The notes beneath the pieces were generated by a model. That model saw only the letters and a list, made by a program, of their open reading frames with translations. It was not told where the DNA came from and searched no databases. The translations under genes and the position numbers were made by a program. A DNA stretch of 64,000 bases from Lepus europaeus (Eukaryota > Chordata > Mammalia > Lagomorpha > Leporidae): assembly GCF_033115175.1 (NCBI RefSeq), contig NC_084844.1, forward strand, positions 77,442,531 to 77,506,530, read 5' to 3'. Below are positions 1 to 10,709 of the stretch, piece by piece; positions within the stretch are counted from its first letter, which is position 1, and each line of letters opens with the position of its first letter.

Positions 1-2065
1 TTCTTTGGGTCCCCTAAATAAAGAATCATATCATATGCAAAGAGGGATAATTTGAGTTCTTCCTTATCAATTTGTATCCCTTTAATTTCTTTTTCTTGCC
101 TAATAGCTATGGCTAAAACTTCCAGAACTATATTGAATAGCAGTGGTGAGAGTGGGCATCCCTGTCTCATACCAGATCTCAGCGGAAATGCTTCCAACTT
201 TTCCCCATTCAATAGGATGTTGGCCATAGGTTTTTCATAAATTGCTTTGATTGTATTGAGGAATGTTCCTTCTATACCCAGTTTGCTTAGGGTTTTCATC
301 ATGAAAGGGTGTTATATTTTATCAAATGCTTTCTCTGGATCTATTGAGAGAATCATATGGTTTTTCTTCTGCAGTCTATTAATGTGATGTATCACGTTGA
401 TTGTTTTGCGAACATTGAACCATCCCTGCATACCAGGGATAAATCCCACTTGGTCTGGGTGGATGATCTTTCTGATGTGTTGTTGCATTCTATTGGCCAG
501 AATTTTATTGAGATTTTTGCATCTGTGTTCATCAGGGATATTGGTCTGAAATTTTCTTTCAATGCTACATCGCTTTCCCTCTTGGGAATTAAAGTGATGC
601 TGGCTTCATAGAAAGGTTTTGGGAGGATTCCTTCATTTTCAATTGTTCTGAATATTTTGAGAAGAATTGGAGTTAGTTCTTCTCTAAATGTCTGGTAGAA
701 TTCATCAGTGAATCCATCTGGTCCTGGGCTTTTCTTTGTAGGGAGGGCCTTTATTACTGTTTCAATTTCTGTCTCAGTTATAGGTCTGTTCAGGTTTTCT
801 ATGTCTTCCTGGCATACGAGCCCTTGTAGTAATTTCTGATGATTCTTTTTATTCTGTGGTGTCTGTTGTTACGTTTCCTTTTTCATCTCTGATTTTATTG
901 ATTTGCGTGTTTTCTCTTCTTTTTTAGTTAATTGGGCCAATAGGGTGTCAATTTTTTAATTTTTTTAAAAGGCCAGCTCGTTGTTTGGCTGATTTTTTGT
1001 AATGTTTTTTTGGATTCAATCCTGTTTATTTCTTCTCTGATTTTAATTATTTCTCTGCTCCTACTGGGTTTGGGTTTGGTTTGCTGCAGGTTTTCTAGAT
1101 CCTTGAGATGACTTGAAATCTCATCTATTTGGTGGCTTTCCAATTTCTTGATGTGGGCACCTATTGATATAAACTTTCTTCTGAACACTGCTTTTACTGT
1201 ACCCCTTAAGTTTTGGTACATTGTGTTGTTATCCTCATTTACTTCCAGAAAATTTTTGATTTCTCTTTTAATTTCTTCTGTGACCCATTGTTCATTCAGG
1301 AGCATGTTGTTCAATCTCCATGTGTTTGCATATGTGCTAGGAATTTCTCAGTTGCTAATTTCCAACTTCATTCCTTTATGGTCTGAGAAGCTGCATGGTA
1401 TGATTCTAATTCTTTTGAATTTGCTGAGACTTGCTTTATGGCCTAGTATGTGGTCAATCCTAGAGAAAGTTCCATGTACTGCTGAGAAGAATGTAAAGTC
1501 CTTAGATGTAGGATGAAAAGTTTGTAGATATCTGTTGAATCTATTTGGGCTATAGTGTCATTTAAATATATTGTCTCCTTGCTGATCTTCTGTCCTGTTG
1601 ATCTGTCTATCTCTGAGAGTGGAGTATTGAAGTCCCCAGTACTATTGTATTGGGGTCTAAGTCTCCCTTTAAGTCCTTCAACAAGTCTTTTAAATAAGCT
1701 GGTGCCCTGTAATTTGGTGCATATACATTGATAATCATTAAATTTTCCTGTTGAATTGATCCCTTAATCTTTATATAGTGCCCCTCTTTTCTCTCCTAAC
1801 AGTTTTTGTGGAAATGTTTATGTTATCTGATATTAAGATGGCTATGCCCGCTCTTTTTTCATTTCTGTTGGCATGGTATATCTTTTTCTAGCCTTTCACT
1901 TTCAGTCTGTATGGATCATTGTTGGAAAGATGAGTTTCTTGTAAGCAGCAAAAAGATGGGTTTTGTTCCTCAACCCAATGAGCCAATCGGTGTCCTTTAA
2001 CTGGACAGTTCAGGCCATTAACATTCAATGTGACTATTGAGAAGGATTAGCTTTGCTGTGCCATT
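1..2065 (-). pseudogene. L1 ORF2 fragment (endonuclease and N-terminal reverse transcriptase), broken
   Basis: ORF2 encodes an apurinic-type endonuclease followed by a reverse transcriptase, which nick target DNA and copy L1 RNA at the nick. The N-terminus is near 2065, where degraded text resembling NGLNSPVQRHRLAEW appears in alignment with the copy at 44700-44780. The stretch at 928-1314 gives the post-endonuclease linker (NNMLLNEQW...IKREIKNFLEV). At 601-780 the frame resembles the [10 protein letters not shown] and LIPKPGKD segments of L1 reverse transcriptase. At 328-345 motif A reads SIDPEKAFD, so this copy keeps the Lys that is a stop codon in two other copies here. Several frameshifts and the deletion near 813 make it non-functional. 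Confidence 0.88.
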
Positions 2066-2144
2066 TGCCAAAGATATTTTCTAATATATGGTTTGAGATT
2101 CCTGTGATCTTTTGCTGTGAGGTTTCCTTCCTTTATCTTCTTTC

Positions 2145-3167
2145 TTGTTGGTGACCGTGTTTCTGTGTTTCTGTGAGTAATACATCTTTAAGCATCTTTT
2201 GCAGGGCTGGATGAGTGGCAACAAATTCTTTCAATTTCTGTTTGCTGTGAAAGGTCTTTCTTTCACCTTCATTCACAAATGAGAGCTTTGCAGGATATAA
2301 TATTCTGGGCTGGCAGTTTTTCTCTCTTAGTACCTGGGCTATATCTCACCATTCCCTCCTCACTTGTAGGGTTTCTGATGAGAAGTCAGCTGTGAGTCTA
2401 ATTGGAGATCCTCTGAGAGTAATCTGACATTTTTCTCTTGCACATTTTAAGATCTTTTCTTTGTGTTTCACTGCGGTGAGTTAAATTACGACGTGTCGTG
2501 GTGAGGATCTCTTTTGATCATGTTTATTAGGGGTTCTATGAGCTTCCTGTACTAAGATGTCTCTGTCCTTCTCCAAACCTGGGAAATTTTCTGCTAGTAT
2601 CTCACTAAAAAGGCCTTCTAATCCTTTCTCCCTCTCCATGCCTTCAGGAACTCCTAGAACCCGAGTGTTGGTTTTTTTAATAGTATCCTGTAGATTCCCG
2701 ACAATATTTTTTAGATTTCTAATTTCCTCTTCTTTTCTTTGGTTTGACTGTTTCCTTTCCTGTTCTCTGTCTTCTAAGTCTGAAATTCTCTTTTCTGCTT
2801 CACCCATTCTGTTTTTAAGGCTTTCTAATGTGTTTCATTTGATCTATTGAATTCTTCATTTCATTATGATTTCCTGTCACTATCACAGTTTCTTGTTCTA
2901 TTAGTTGTTTAATTTCATTTTGATTCCTCCTTAATATTTTATTTTCACTAGAGAGATTTTCTATCTTGTCCATTAAGGATTTCTGTAGTTCAAGAATTTG
3001 TTTTTGAGAACTTCTTAATGTTCTTATCATTTTTTGAGATCCACTTCTTGCATTTCTTCTATCTCATCGTCTTCATAATCTTGAATTGGGGTGTCTTTTT
3101 CATTTGGGGGTGTCATAGTGTCTTCCTTGTTCTTGTTACCTCGGTTTCTGCATTTGTTGTTTGGCAT
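2145..3167 (-). pseudogene. L1 ORF1 (RNA-binding coiled-coil protein), decayed
   Basis: ORF1p forms trimers through a coiled coil and coats L1 RNA. The likely start ATG is at 3165-3167 (MPNNKCRNRGNKNKED), the same start seen at 28238 and 45870. An acidic stretch (QDYEDDEIEEM) is followed by two stop codons near 3030. The coiled coil then resumes at 2815-3030 (SSENKILRRNQNEIKQLIEQE) and 2700-2807 (ISDLEDREQERKQ). The RRM-like core follows at 2481-2690, with TRVLGVPEG and FPGLEKDRDILVQEAHRTP. The C-terminal domain is out of frame toward 2145. Nothing suggests it is expressed as protein. Confidence 0.85.
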
Positions 3168-4224
3168 ATTGGAGATATTCTCTGGTTTCTTCGCTGTGGT
3201 GTTTTTTCTTGTTATGCTATGACTCTAGATTAAGTCGACTGTCTGGTTTTGATAGATCCTTACTGGCTGTGATGGGTGTGGCCAGAGATCGCTGTTTGGT
3301 TCTTCAGGGTTAACGGTGTGCCAAAGGTGACTCACCCAGATTGTTCTCTTGCTCACTTGATCACTCTCTCTCTCTCTCTCTTTTTTTTTTTTTGACTCAG
3401 TTGGGAAGCAATTCCACACAGCTGAGTGGAATTGAGGGTAGTTGATGTATGAAATCTGGGCACTGTGAGTATTCGTCTGCTTACCCCTGGGACCACACAA
3501 AGACTTTATGCATTCCTCAGTGTGGTCTCAAATTTCTCCGCAGTCTCTCTCCACGTTGCCCAGGTTACCGAGTTTGTGTATTCGGTGAGTTGTCTCGCCC
3601 TCCCTCAAATTTTCACAGTCTTATTTAGTTAGCTCCACACTTTCTTTAGGCCTTAACCTCCTGTTATTTCTCCCCACCAGAGTCAGGTTTTTCTTCTTGG
3701 CTAATGGTCGGCACTTTTAAATATGTAAAATGGCGCCTGCTCTTTGTCTTGCTTGGCTTTGTAAGGTCAGTGGAGAGAGAGAGGCTAATGTCCGTGCCAG
3801 TTCCCCTCATTTATTTGTTTTTTTCTCTCCTCCAGTCAGCCTGGTGAACTTTCCCCAGTGGGGCTTCAGGCCTCATTTCCTGTAGGCTCTTTCTGCCTAT
3901 CCCTGCCAATGTCTCAGGTTACCGAGGTTTTTGTCTCACTTCCCCTTCCAGTGCTGGTGCACAGACTCTGCAGCTCAGCTTCTGCGGTTCAGCTCCCGGG
4001 GCTCGGCTCCCACAGCTTGGCTCCCGCGGCTTGGCTTCCACATGGTGGGTGACCTTGTTTTATCCATAGGTCCTCCGTGTCACATCCACCAGATCCAGAA
4101 GAGTTTCCTCTGCAATTTTTTCCTGAGTTTTTTCCTGAGGCTACAGGAACTTCACTTTTATTAAACTATCTTTTCCCGGACTATCAGTGTGCACCCTCAC
4201 TATTCCGCCATCTTGGCTCTGCCC
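3168..4224 (-). promoter_or_regulatory. L1 5'UTR (internal promoter region) of E1
   Basis: Sequence between the ORF1 start and the 5' end of the element, GC-richer than its surroundings and shared with 28239-30622 and 45871-46849. Full-length L1s carry an internal promoter here (family knowledge). I cannot identify individual factor sites with confidence. A CT-rich run at 3362-3395 is a local simple repeat. Confidence 0.5.
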
Positions 4225-4609
4225 CCAGGAGCTTCACTTTGTATTTTCATTTCCACTTGTCTTTCCTCTGGAATCACTTGAAATAATCTCCAGGGATGTG
4301 CCCTCAGGCTGCAGTGTGCACAGTGAGTCAGACAGCTCTGAGCTTAGTTCCATATTGGTTTCCCAGGCTGATACTGGAGCTGCCTGATCCTGAGAAAGTT
4401 GTGATCCACAACCTGCTGTCTTAGCTTTGCTCTGTTCCCACTACAGCTCTAGGTCCTTCAGCCTCTGCACCCCTGCCCTTGATCGTAAGATACCTGAAAA
4501 GCTCCTGGCACCAGATCCCTGTGTAGCACACTGCATCTTGCTGTCCCCACAGTATGTGCTGGCCTTTTGCCTTGGCCTTTGCTGCTTCAGCTGATTTTCT
4601 GCAGCTGGT
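4225..4609. other. Unassigned sequence upstream of E1
   Basis: About 385 bases of moderate GC content with no open frame I trust. A stretch at 4490-4610 faintly resembles a decayed tRNA-type SINE or an old L1 5'UTR, but not enough to name. Confidence 0.3.
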
Positions 4610-4848
4610 GCCATACTGTTTTAATTACAATAGCATTGTAATATATTTTCAAGTGAGAAGTGTGATATCTTCAGTGTTGTTCTTTTGGCTCAAGATTACT
4701 TTGACTATGTTGTATGTTTACAGTCACAAAGAAATTTTAGAATTTTTTCTATTTATGAGTAAAAGATTGTTGGTATTTTTATAGGAATTGCACTGAGTGC
4801 ATAGATTGCTTTGGGTCATATGCCAATATGATGAATCTACTTTTGTAT
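4610..4848 (-). mobile_element. Ancient L1 ORF2 fragment, reverse-transcriptase part
   Basis: Read on the minus strand this matches the generic mammalian L1 ORF2 region that ends in the 'taccagtaccatgctgttt' segment when read on the plus strand. It is much more diverged than E1 and full of stops. It is the low-coordinate piece of an old element that resumes at 5210, 7880, 9004, 9537 and 11431, the gaps being later insertions. Confidence 0.6.
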
Positions 4849-5209
4849 TTCTTTCTTTTTTTCTTTTTATTTTTTGACAGGCAGAGTGGACAGTGAGAGA
4901 GAGAGAGACAGAGAGAAAGGTCTTCCTTTTTGCCGTTGGTTCACCCTCCAATGGCCACTGCGGCCGGTGTGCTGCGGCCGGCACACCGTGCTGATCTGAA
5001 GGCAGGAGCCAGGTGCTTATCCTGGTCTCCCATGGGGTGCAGTGCCCAAGCACTTGGGCCATCCTCCACTGCACTCCCCGGCCATAGCAGAGGGCTGGCC
5101 TGGAAGAGGGGCAACTGGGACAGAATCAGGTGCCCCAACCGGGACTAGAACCCAGTGTGCCAGCGCTGCAACGTGGAGGATTAGCCTGTTGAGCCACGGC
5201 ACTGGCCAT
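4849..5209 (-). mobile_element. CSINE2-type C repeat
   Basis: A lagomorph tRNA-derived SINE in minus orientation: T-rich tail at the left, GA-rich tail segment (TGACAGGCAGAGTGGACAG), body, and the tRNA-like head ending at CACTGGCC on the right. The head holds the pol III B-box complement (GGGACTAGAACCC, near 5140). It is inserted in the ancient L1. Low divergence from the copies at 5842, 8001 and 12303 marks a young subfamily. Confidence 0.93.
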
Positions 5210-5841
5210 TTTTATTTCTATCTTCTTCAATTTGTTTCATCAATGTTTTATAATTTTAGTGTATAAAAACATTCATTTATTTGGATACGTTATTTATTTA
5301 TTATTCTAAAAAATGTATGTCTTTATGCTCCTATATATAGGACAATTTTCTTAATTTCTTTCCCAGATAATATATTATTAGTCTGTAAAAATATAAATAA
5401 TTTTATATTGATTTTAGAACTTAAAAATTTCCTGAATTTATTTATTTTCTAACAGTTTTTCTATTGATTCCTTAATATCACTGGTAAATAGAAATAATTT
5501 TACTTCTTCCTCTTATGAGGATGATTTTTTGTTCTTGCCTAATAATTCTATCTCAGAATTCCAGCACCATGTGGAATGGAAATGATAAACATGGACATAC
5601 TTATATTATTTCTCATCTTTGATAAAAGGTTGTAAACATTTCAGCATTGACTTTAATGTTAGCTGTGGTTTTGCTGTTTATGGCTTTTGTTGTGTTGAGG
5701 TATGTTCTTTCTGTGCCAGCTTTTTGAGAGTTCCCATGATCAAATCTGAATTTTCACAAGTTGTTTTTCTGCATCTGCTGGTATTGTGACAATTGTGATT
5801 TTTATTCTTTATTGAGAATATATTGTATATCACACTTATAT
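5210..5841 (-). mobile_element. Ancient L1 ORF2 fragment
   Basis: Continuation of the element at 4610. The order of decayed reverse-transcriptase text (for example the 'ttgttcttgcctaataattct' and 'ttctgcatctgctggtattgtga' stretches) follows that of E1 bases 90-350, but with heavy substitution. It ends where a second old L1 and a SINE were inserted. Confidence 0.6.
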
Positions 5842-6180
5842 ATATATTTTTTGACAGGCAGAGTGGACAGCGAGAGAGAGGGACAGAGAGAAAGGTCTTC
5901 CTTTTGCCGTTGGTTCACCCTCCAATGGCCACCGCGGTAGGCGTGCTGCGGCCAGCGCACCACGGTGATCCGATGGCAGGAATCAGGTGCTTCTCCTGGT
6001 CTCCCTTGGGGTGCAGGGCCCAAGCACTTGGGCCATCCTCCACTGCACTCCCTGGCCACAGCAGAGAGCTGGCCTGGAAGAGGGGCAACCGGGACAGGAT
6101 CGGTGCCCCGACCGGGATTTGAACACGGTGTTCCGGCACCGCAAGGCGGAGGATTAGCCTATTGAGCTGCGGCGCCGGCC
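5842..6180 (-). mobile_element. CSINE2-type C repeat with perfect target duplication
   Basis: Full-length minus-strand copy ending in GGCGCCGGCC at 6180. The target duplication CACACTTATAT occurs at 5831-5841 and 6181-6191, which fixes both boundaries. It still has CpG sites in the head, so it is fairly young. Confidence 0.95.
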
Positions 6181-6191
6181 CACACTTATAT

Positions 6192-6478
6192 TTTAAAATT
6201 TAATTTAGAGTACACAAATTGAATGTGTTTCATATATATAGATTTAAGAACATAGTGATATTTTCCATTTTACCATTCCTCTTGCCCATGCTGCCACTCT
6301 TCTTTCTTCTTCCATTCCTATTTCAATTATTTTTACCAAGATTTATTGATAGCTAACTTTACAGTCATAAGATTAACCCAATACTAAGAATTCAACAATT
6401 AGTATGAAAAAAAATTATTCATCAACAGTCAAATCAAGGGCTGTTAAAGAAAATCGCATATCAAAGTATCAATTTTGT
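6192..6478 (-). mobile_element. Old L1 3'UTR fragment
   Basis: AT-rich sequence resembling the 3' end of older L1s in minus orientation, similar to 35440-35600 and 15130-15260 (the 'agatttaagaacatagtgatattttcc' stretch followed by a pyrimidine-rich run). Together with 7680-7878 it seems to be a second L1 inserted in the ancient one, since the ancient ORF2 text breaks near 5840 and resumes near 7880. Confidence 0.5.
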
Positions 6479-6800
6479 GGTCAGTGCTGTGGCTTAGCAG
6501 GTAAAGCCACCACCTGCTGTGCTGGCATCACATATGAACATCAGTTCGAGTCCCAGCTGCTCCACTTCTGATCCAGCTATCTGTTGTGGCCTGGGAAAGC
6601 AGTAGAAGATGGCTGAAGTCCTTGCACCTGTGCACCCATGTGGAAGACCTGGAAGAAGCTTCTGGCTCCTGGCTTCTGACTGGCACAGCTCCAGCCATTG
6701 TATCCATTTGGGCAGTGAGCCAGCAGATGGAAGAACTCTCTCTCTGTGTCTGCTTTTCTGTAACTCTGCTTTTCAAATAAATAAATAAATCTTTTAAAAA
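6479..6800 (+). mobile_element. CSINE, older subfamily
   Basis: Plus-strand C repeat: tRNA-like head (TCAGTGCTGTGGCTTAGCAGG), B-box-like GTTCGAGTCCC near 6545, body, and a CTCTCTCT...CAAATAAATAAAT tail. TATCAATTTTG just before the head and TATCAACTTTA at 6804 form an imperfect target duplication. Confidence 0.9.
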
Positions 6801-7519
6801 AGGTATCAACTTTACTGTACAGATTATCTTTTAGGTCTTCTATTATGCCGCACCCACAGCTGTGATACCCGCGTAGCAAGATGTTGCTGCGTTGGGGGTC
6901 TAAAGCTGAAGGGTTGAGGTTAGCGCTTTGTGGAGTGGGGCCTCAGGCGGTTCCTGTGCAGTCCGCGGTTGTAATGACCCCCGACTCACATGAGGGAAGC
7001 CGAAGACATGTCCTTGCTGACTTTGGGGACACTGTGCCTCTGCTCTGTTGATGATCTCATTATGCATTATCTACCAGCTGTGTTTACACTTTACTGCTTG
7101 CTCTCACAATTATCAGAAACAAGAAAATCAAGAAAAAGAAGTTAACGTTTCCCATAAGATTATGGAGAAATTCAAACAATCTTTGCCCCTCTGTTTACTA
7201 AAGCTGTTTACGAGGGAGCTAGGAATGCAAGTCAAAACATATCATTAGGTTCCCATTATAGTGACAGAAAAATGTTAAGATTGCTCAGGGATTATCTCCA
7301 AGTATCTAAAAGGCAAGCAAAACTTTGGGTAGTAATTCCCCTAAACAATTCATAAAACAAAACTAAGCCAAAGGTCAATTCTCATCCTCAGTAAATTGTC
7401 TAAAAACAATGTCCCCACTATGTTCCTCATAAAACCACTCATATGACATCATTGTTTTAACTCATTTTGTCAACCTTTGTGATAAAAGTTTTACATTTGC
7501 CTGTAGCATTGTCCTTTAC

Positions 7520-7526
7520 TATATAA
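7520..7526 (+). promoter_or_regulatory. TATA box of the solo LTR
   Basis: TATATAA lies 154 bp before the LTR end and 17 bases before AATAAA, so the R region would be short. Whether it is used is unknown. Confidence 0.6.
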
Positions 7527-7542
7527 ACCCAAGCCTTACTAC

Positions 7543-7548
7543 AATAAA
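7543..7548 (+). terminator. Poly(A) signal of the solo LTR
   Basis: AATAAA followed within about 20-40 bases by the GT-rich run CGTGTGTGTCTGTCTGTC, the usual arrangement for 3' end formation in an LTR. Confidence 0.65.
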
Positions 7549-7679
7549 TCTCAGCAGCATACTCATAACGTGTGTGTCTGTCTGTCATTTCCCCGCCGAT
7601 TCCTGATTCTCCTAAGAGCCTTCACCCCTCGTTCTCCCTCGGTCTGAGTCTCCGCAAGAGCCGGTCCGTGGCACTATTA

Positions 7680-8000
7680 GTTACCAAAGGTCATGGAGAA
7701 TATATAGTATTTTTGTTTGGGGGACTGGCTTATTTCACTAAGTATAATGGTTTCCAGTTGCATTCATTTTGTTGCAAATGAGAGGATTTCATTTTTGTAA
7801 CCATTGTGTAGTATTCCATAATGTATATAGTCTTGAGCCATACATTCCATAATGTATAGAATACTATAAAATTTTCTTTATCCAGTTATGCATCACACAT
7901 ATTAATTTTAATATATTGAAACATTCTGGCATTCCTGAGATAATTACCATTTTTTAAGTTTGAATAACTTTTCTAGTGTGCTATAGAATTGTTTAATTTT
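7680..8000 (-). mobile_element. Old L1 fragments, two elements abutting near 7878
   Basis: 7690-7870 corresponds to the ORF2 C-terminal and early 3' region in minus orientation (compare 23520-23650: 'gggactggctta...', 'agtattcca'). From about 7880 the text jumps to the mid-ORF2 segment 'atattgaaacattctggcattcctgagataa', which continues the ancient element broken near 5840. Confidence 0.55.
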
Positions 8001-8345
8001 TTTTTGTTTTTTTGTTTTTTTTTTTGACAGAGTGGACAGTGAGAGAGAGACGGAGAGAAAGGTCGTCCTTTTGCCGTTGGTTCACCCTCCAATGGCCGCC
8101 GCGGTAGCGCGCTACGGCCGGCGCACCGCGCTGATCCGATGGCAGGAATCAGGTGCTTCTCCTGGTCTCCCATGGGGTGCAGGGCCCAAGGACTTGGGCC
8201 ATCCTCCACTGCACTCCCGGGCCACAGCAGAGAGCTGGCCTGGAAGAGGGGCAACCGGGACAGGATCGGTGCCCCGACCGGGACTAGAACCCGTGTGCTG
8301 GCGCCGCAAGGTGGAGGATTAGCCTAGTGAGCCACGGCGCCGGCC
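8001..8345 (-). mobile_element. CSINE2-type C repeat
   Basis: Minus-strand full copy ending GCGCCGGCC, with a T-rich A-tail complement at the left (8001-8035) and many intact CpGs. It lies directly against an older CSINE in the same direction, probably inserted in that SINE's A-tail. Confidence 0.93.
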
Positions 8346-8353
8346 TAATATTT

Positions 8354-8675
8354 TTTTTTAAAAAGATTGTTATTTATTTGAGAGGTGAAGTTACAGGCAT
8401 AGAGGGTGAGACAGAGAGAAATGTCTTCCATCCACTGGTTCACTCTCCAAATGGCCACAATAGCCAGAGTTGGGCTGATCAAAAGCCAGGAACTAGGAGC
8501 TTCTTCTGGGTCTCCCAGGCAGATGCAGGGGACCAAGCACTTGGGTGCTTTCCCAGGCCATAGCAGAGAGCTGGATAGAAAGAGGAGCAAGCAGCTGTGA
8601 CACATATCAGTGCCCATAAGGGTTCCCGGTGCTGCAGGAAGGGGCTTAGCATACTATGCCACAGTGCTGGCCCCA
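8354..8675 (-). mobile_element. CSINE, older subfamily
   Basis: Starts with the TTTTAAAAAGATTGTTATTTATTTGA tail form and ends TGCTGGCCCC. Second of three same-strand SINEs in a row. The head is decayed but the GGCCATAGCAGAGAGCTGG body is clear. Confidence 0.88.
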
Positions 8676-8692
8676 GGTTTACTAGTATTTTA

Positions 8693-8987
8693 AAAGATAT
8701 TTATTTTATTGGAAAGGCGATGTGACAGAGAGGGAGAGACAAGGAGAGATCTTCCATTTTCTGGTTTACTCCCCAAATGCCCAAATTGGGGGCTAGGTTT
8801 GGCCAAGTCAGAAACCCAGAATTCCATCTAGGTCTGTTATACAGGTGACCAGGGCCAAGTAAATGGCCTTCCTTTGCTATCCCAAGTGTTTTATTCAGGC
8901 TCTGGATCGGAAATGGTACAGGACTTGAACTGGTGCTGCAATATGGGATGTCAGCAGCATAACCTGCTGTGCCACAATCTTGCCCCA
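8693..8987 (-). mobile_element. CSINE, older diverged copy
   Basis: Diverged minus-strand copy, third of the row, ending CTTGCCCC. An imperfect target duplication, GTTT(A/G)CTAGTATTTTA, occurs at 8677-8692 and 8988-9003. Confidence 0.82.
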
Positions 8988-9003
8988 GTTTGCTAGTATT
9001 TTA

Positions 9004-9231
9004 TAGATTTTTCATCTGTGTTCACCAGAACTATTGGCCTGTATTTTTCCCCTTGTGTGTTTCTTACGTGGTTTTTATATCAGTGTATTGTTGGTCTTGC
9101 AAAATGAGTTAAATGTTTTCTCCTCTTCAATTTTTGGGAAGAATTTAAAGATGATTATCACCACTTCTATTTTAAATGTTTAGCAGAATTCACAGTGAAC
9201 TGTTCATGTCCTGGGCTTTACTCTAATGCAA
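9004..9231 (-). mobile_element. Ancient L1 ORF2 fragment
   Basis: Matches the order of E1 bases 510-730 in decayed form ('tttttcatctgtgttcaccagaactattggcctgta', 'tgtcctgggcttt'), the linker between the thumb-side reverse-transcriptase segments. Continues the element at 7880. Confidence 0.62.
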
Positions 9232-9536
9232 GATATTTTAAAAGGATATATGTAGTATTATTACTTCATTTGAAAGGGAGAGAACGAAAGATGTTCTATG
9301 TGCTAATGTCCTTTTCAAATGCCTAGAAGAGCTGTGGATGGGCAATACTGAAGCCAGGAATCTAAAATCAATCCAAGGGTTTCACATAAATGCCAGAAAT
9401 TCAAGTACTTTGTTAGTTTCTCGTGTCTTCTGAGGAACAAATCACCAGGAAACTGGAATCAAAAGCAGCGCCAGGACTCAGACCAGGGCACTCTAATATA
9501 AGTTGTAGGCCTCTGAACAGCTGTGCCAAATGCTCT
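9232..9536 (-). mobile_element. Very decayed CSINE-like copy
   Basis: A TTTTAAAAGGATAT...CATTTGAAAGGGAGAGA start, an AGCCAGGAATCTAAAA body and a degraded head (GCCAAATGCTC) suggest an old minus-strand SINE. It fits as an insertion between two L1 pieces that are contiguous in the parent. Confidence 0.5.
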
Positions 9537-10395
9537 GACTCAATTGGGAGAATTTTTATAATTGATTCAATTTCCTGTCTTGTTATTGGTTTTATATTTT
9601 CTGATTCAGTTTTGGAAAATTTCAAATTTCTAGGATTTCATTCATGTCTTCAAGATTTTCATAATTTTGGTGTAGTTTTTCGTTTTAATCACTTCTTATT
9701 CCTAGCTTTTGGCTTGTCCAGTGGTAATGTCTCTTTCTCATTATGATCTTATTTGACACTTCTCTTTCATTTTTACTCTAGGTTAAAGTTCATTGATTCC
9801 ATGGGTCTCTTTAAAATAAGGTTTACTCTTGTTAATCTTTTCTATTGCTTTTCTAGTGTATTTCTTTTATTTAAGTTCTAATCTTGTTATCTTCATTCTT
9901 CCTGCTAAGTTTGGGTAAATTTTGTCATTTATTTAATTTCCTGGAAATGTAATTTTAGTTGTTTGAGATTTTATTTTAAATGTGTTTATGCATATGCATA
10001 TACATCTCAGGACTGCTTTTGTTACATGTCCTAAGTTTTTGTTTTTGTTTTCTATTTTTATTTTCAAGTCATTTAGATAATTTATTTTTATTAACAACAC
10101 TGGTTTTAGAAGAATATGAATATTTTTTAAAAAATTTAAACATATTTATGAATTGTTCTGAATCCTTGCTTACTGATTTTTAGTTTTGTAGTATTACAGA
10201 AAAAAAATTATTGTAAACTTTTTGTGACACAACATATACTCTATCATGGAAAATAGTGCACCATGTAAATTTGAGAATATTATGTATTTTATTGCTTAAT
10301 GCAATGTTTTGAAAATACATGATAGGTACAATTTGCCTAAAATATTGTTTGAGTCCAATATTTTCTTCTTGCTTTTGTGTCTAGATGGTTGTTCA
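9537..10395 (-). mobile_element. Ancient L1 fragment, ORF2 endonuclease-to-RT linker
   Basis: Decayed minus-strand L1: 'caatttcctgtcttgttattggttt' aligns with E1 755-800, then text parallel to E1 1030-1330. Dense stops in all frames. Confidence 0.55.
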
Positions 10396-10397
10396 CT

Positions 10398-10709
10398 TTT
10401 TTTTAAGATTTATTTATAAGGCAGAGTTACAGAGAGGCAGATGCAGATAGAGGTCTTCCATCTGCTAGTTCACTCCCTGAATGGTCACATGGCCAGAGCT
10501 GCACCAATCTGAAGCCAGGTGCCAGGAGCCTTCTCTAGGTCCACCACATGGATGCAGGGACCCAGGGACTTGGGACATCTCCTACTGTTTTCCCAGGCCA
10601 TAGCAGAAAACTGGATTGGAATTGGAGCAGTAGGGACTTGACTCTGTGCCCACATGAGATGCCAGCACCACAGGCAGCAGCTTTACCTGTTATGCCATTG
10701 TGCTGGCCC
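10398..10709 (-). mobile_element. CSINE, older subfamily
   Basis: Minus-strand copy from TTTTTTTTAAGATTTATTTATAAGGCAGAG to GTGCTGGCCCC. Interrupts the ancient L1 (GTTGTTCAC before, TGTTCATTG after, a possible short duplication). Confidence 0.9.

Larger units (their letters stand above)
1..4224 (-). mobile_element. Rabbit-type L1 (E1), 5' half, continues past the window edge
   Basis: A LINE-1 read right to left. The 5' end lies near 4224, where the minus strand reads CCAAGATGG, as at the 5' ends near 30600 and 46840. Then come a GC-richer 5'UTR, ORF1 and about two thirds of ORF2, which runs off the window at base 1. Base 1 aligns with about base 25168 of the full-length copy at 22044-30622, just upstream of the catalytic FADD box in the reading direction. 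Frames are broken by frameshifts and a roughly 75-bp deletion near 813, where the copy at 25978-26050 keeps sequence this one lacks. The 3' end and target duplication are outside the window. The family is clear; I infer it is lagomorph L1 from its company with CSINEs. Confidence 0.93.
6846..7673 (+). mobile_element. Solo LTR of an endogenous retrovirus (class II-like)
   Basis: An 828-bp element that starts with TG and ends with CA, flanked by the 6-bp direct repeat CTATTA at 6840-6845 and 7674-7679. Terminal TG...CA and a 6-bp duplication are typical of class II (ERVK-like) retroviral integration. A TATA box lies at 7520-7526 and an AATAAA signal at 7543-7548, followed by a GT-rich element at 7568-7585; U5 would run to 7673. 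No internal viral genes, primer-binding site or second LTR are nearby, so this is a solo LTR left by recombination between two LTRs. It sits between an old SINE and old L1 sequence. Confidence 0.88.

Noticed and set aside
6846-7673. A CpG-island gene promoter
   Set aside because: CpGs are limited to the first 130 bases, and TG...CA ends plus the 6-bp duplication define a solo LTR instead.
8032-8322. Open frames of 60-128 codons within C repeats (e.g. 8032-8322, 19917-20282, 21006-21389, 12286-12609)
   Set aside because: The same peptides recur wherever a C repeat lies in the same orientation. They are read-through of a non-coding SINE, not genes.
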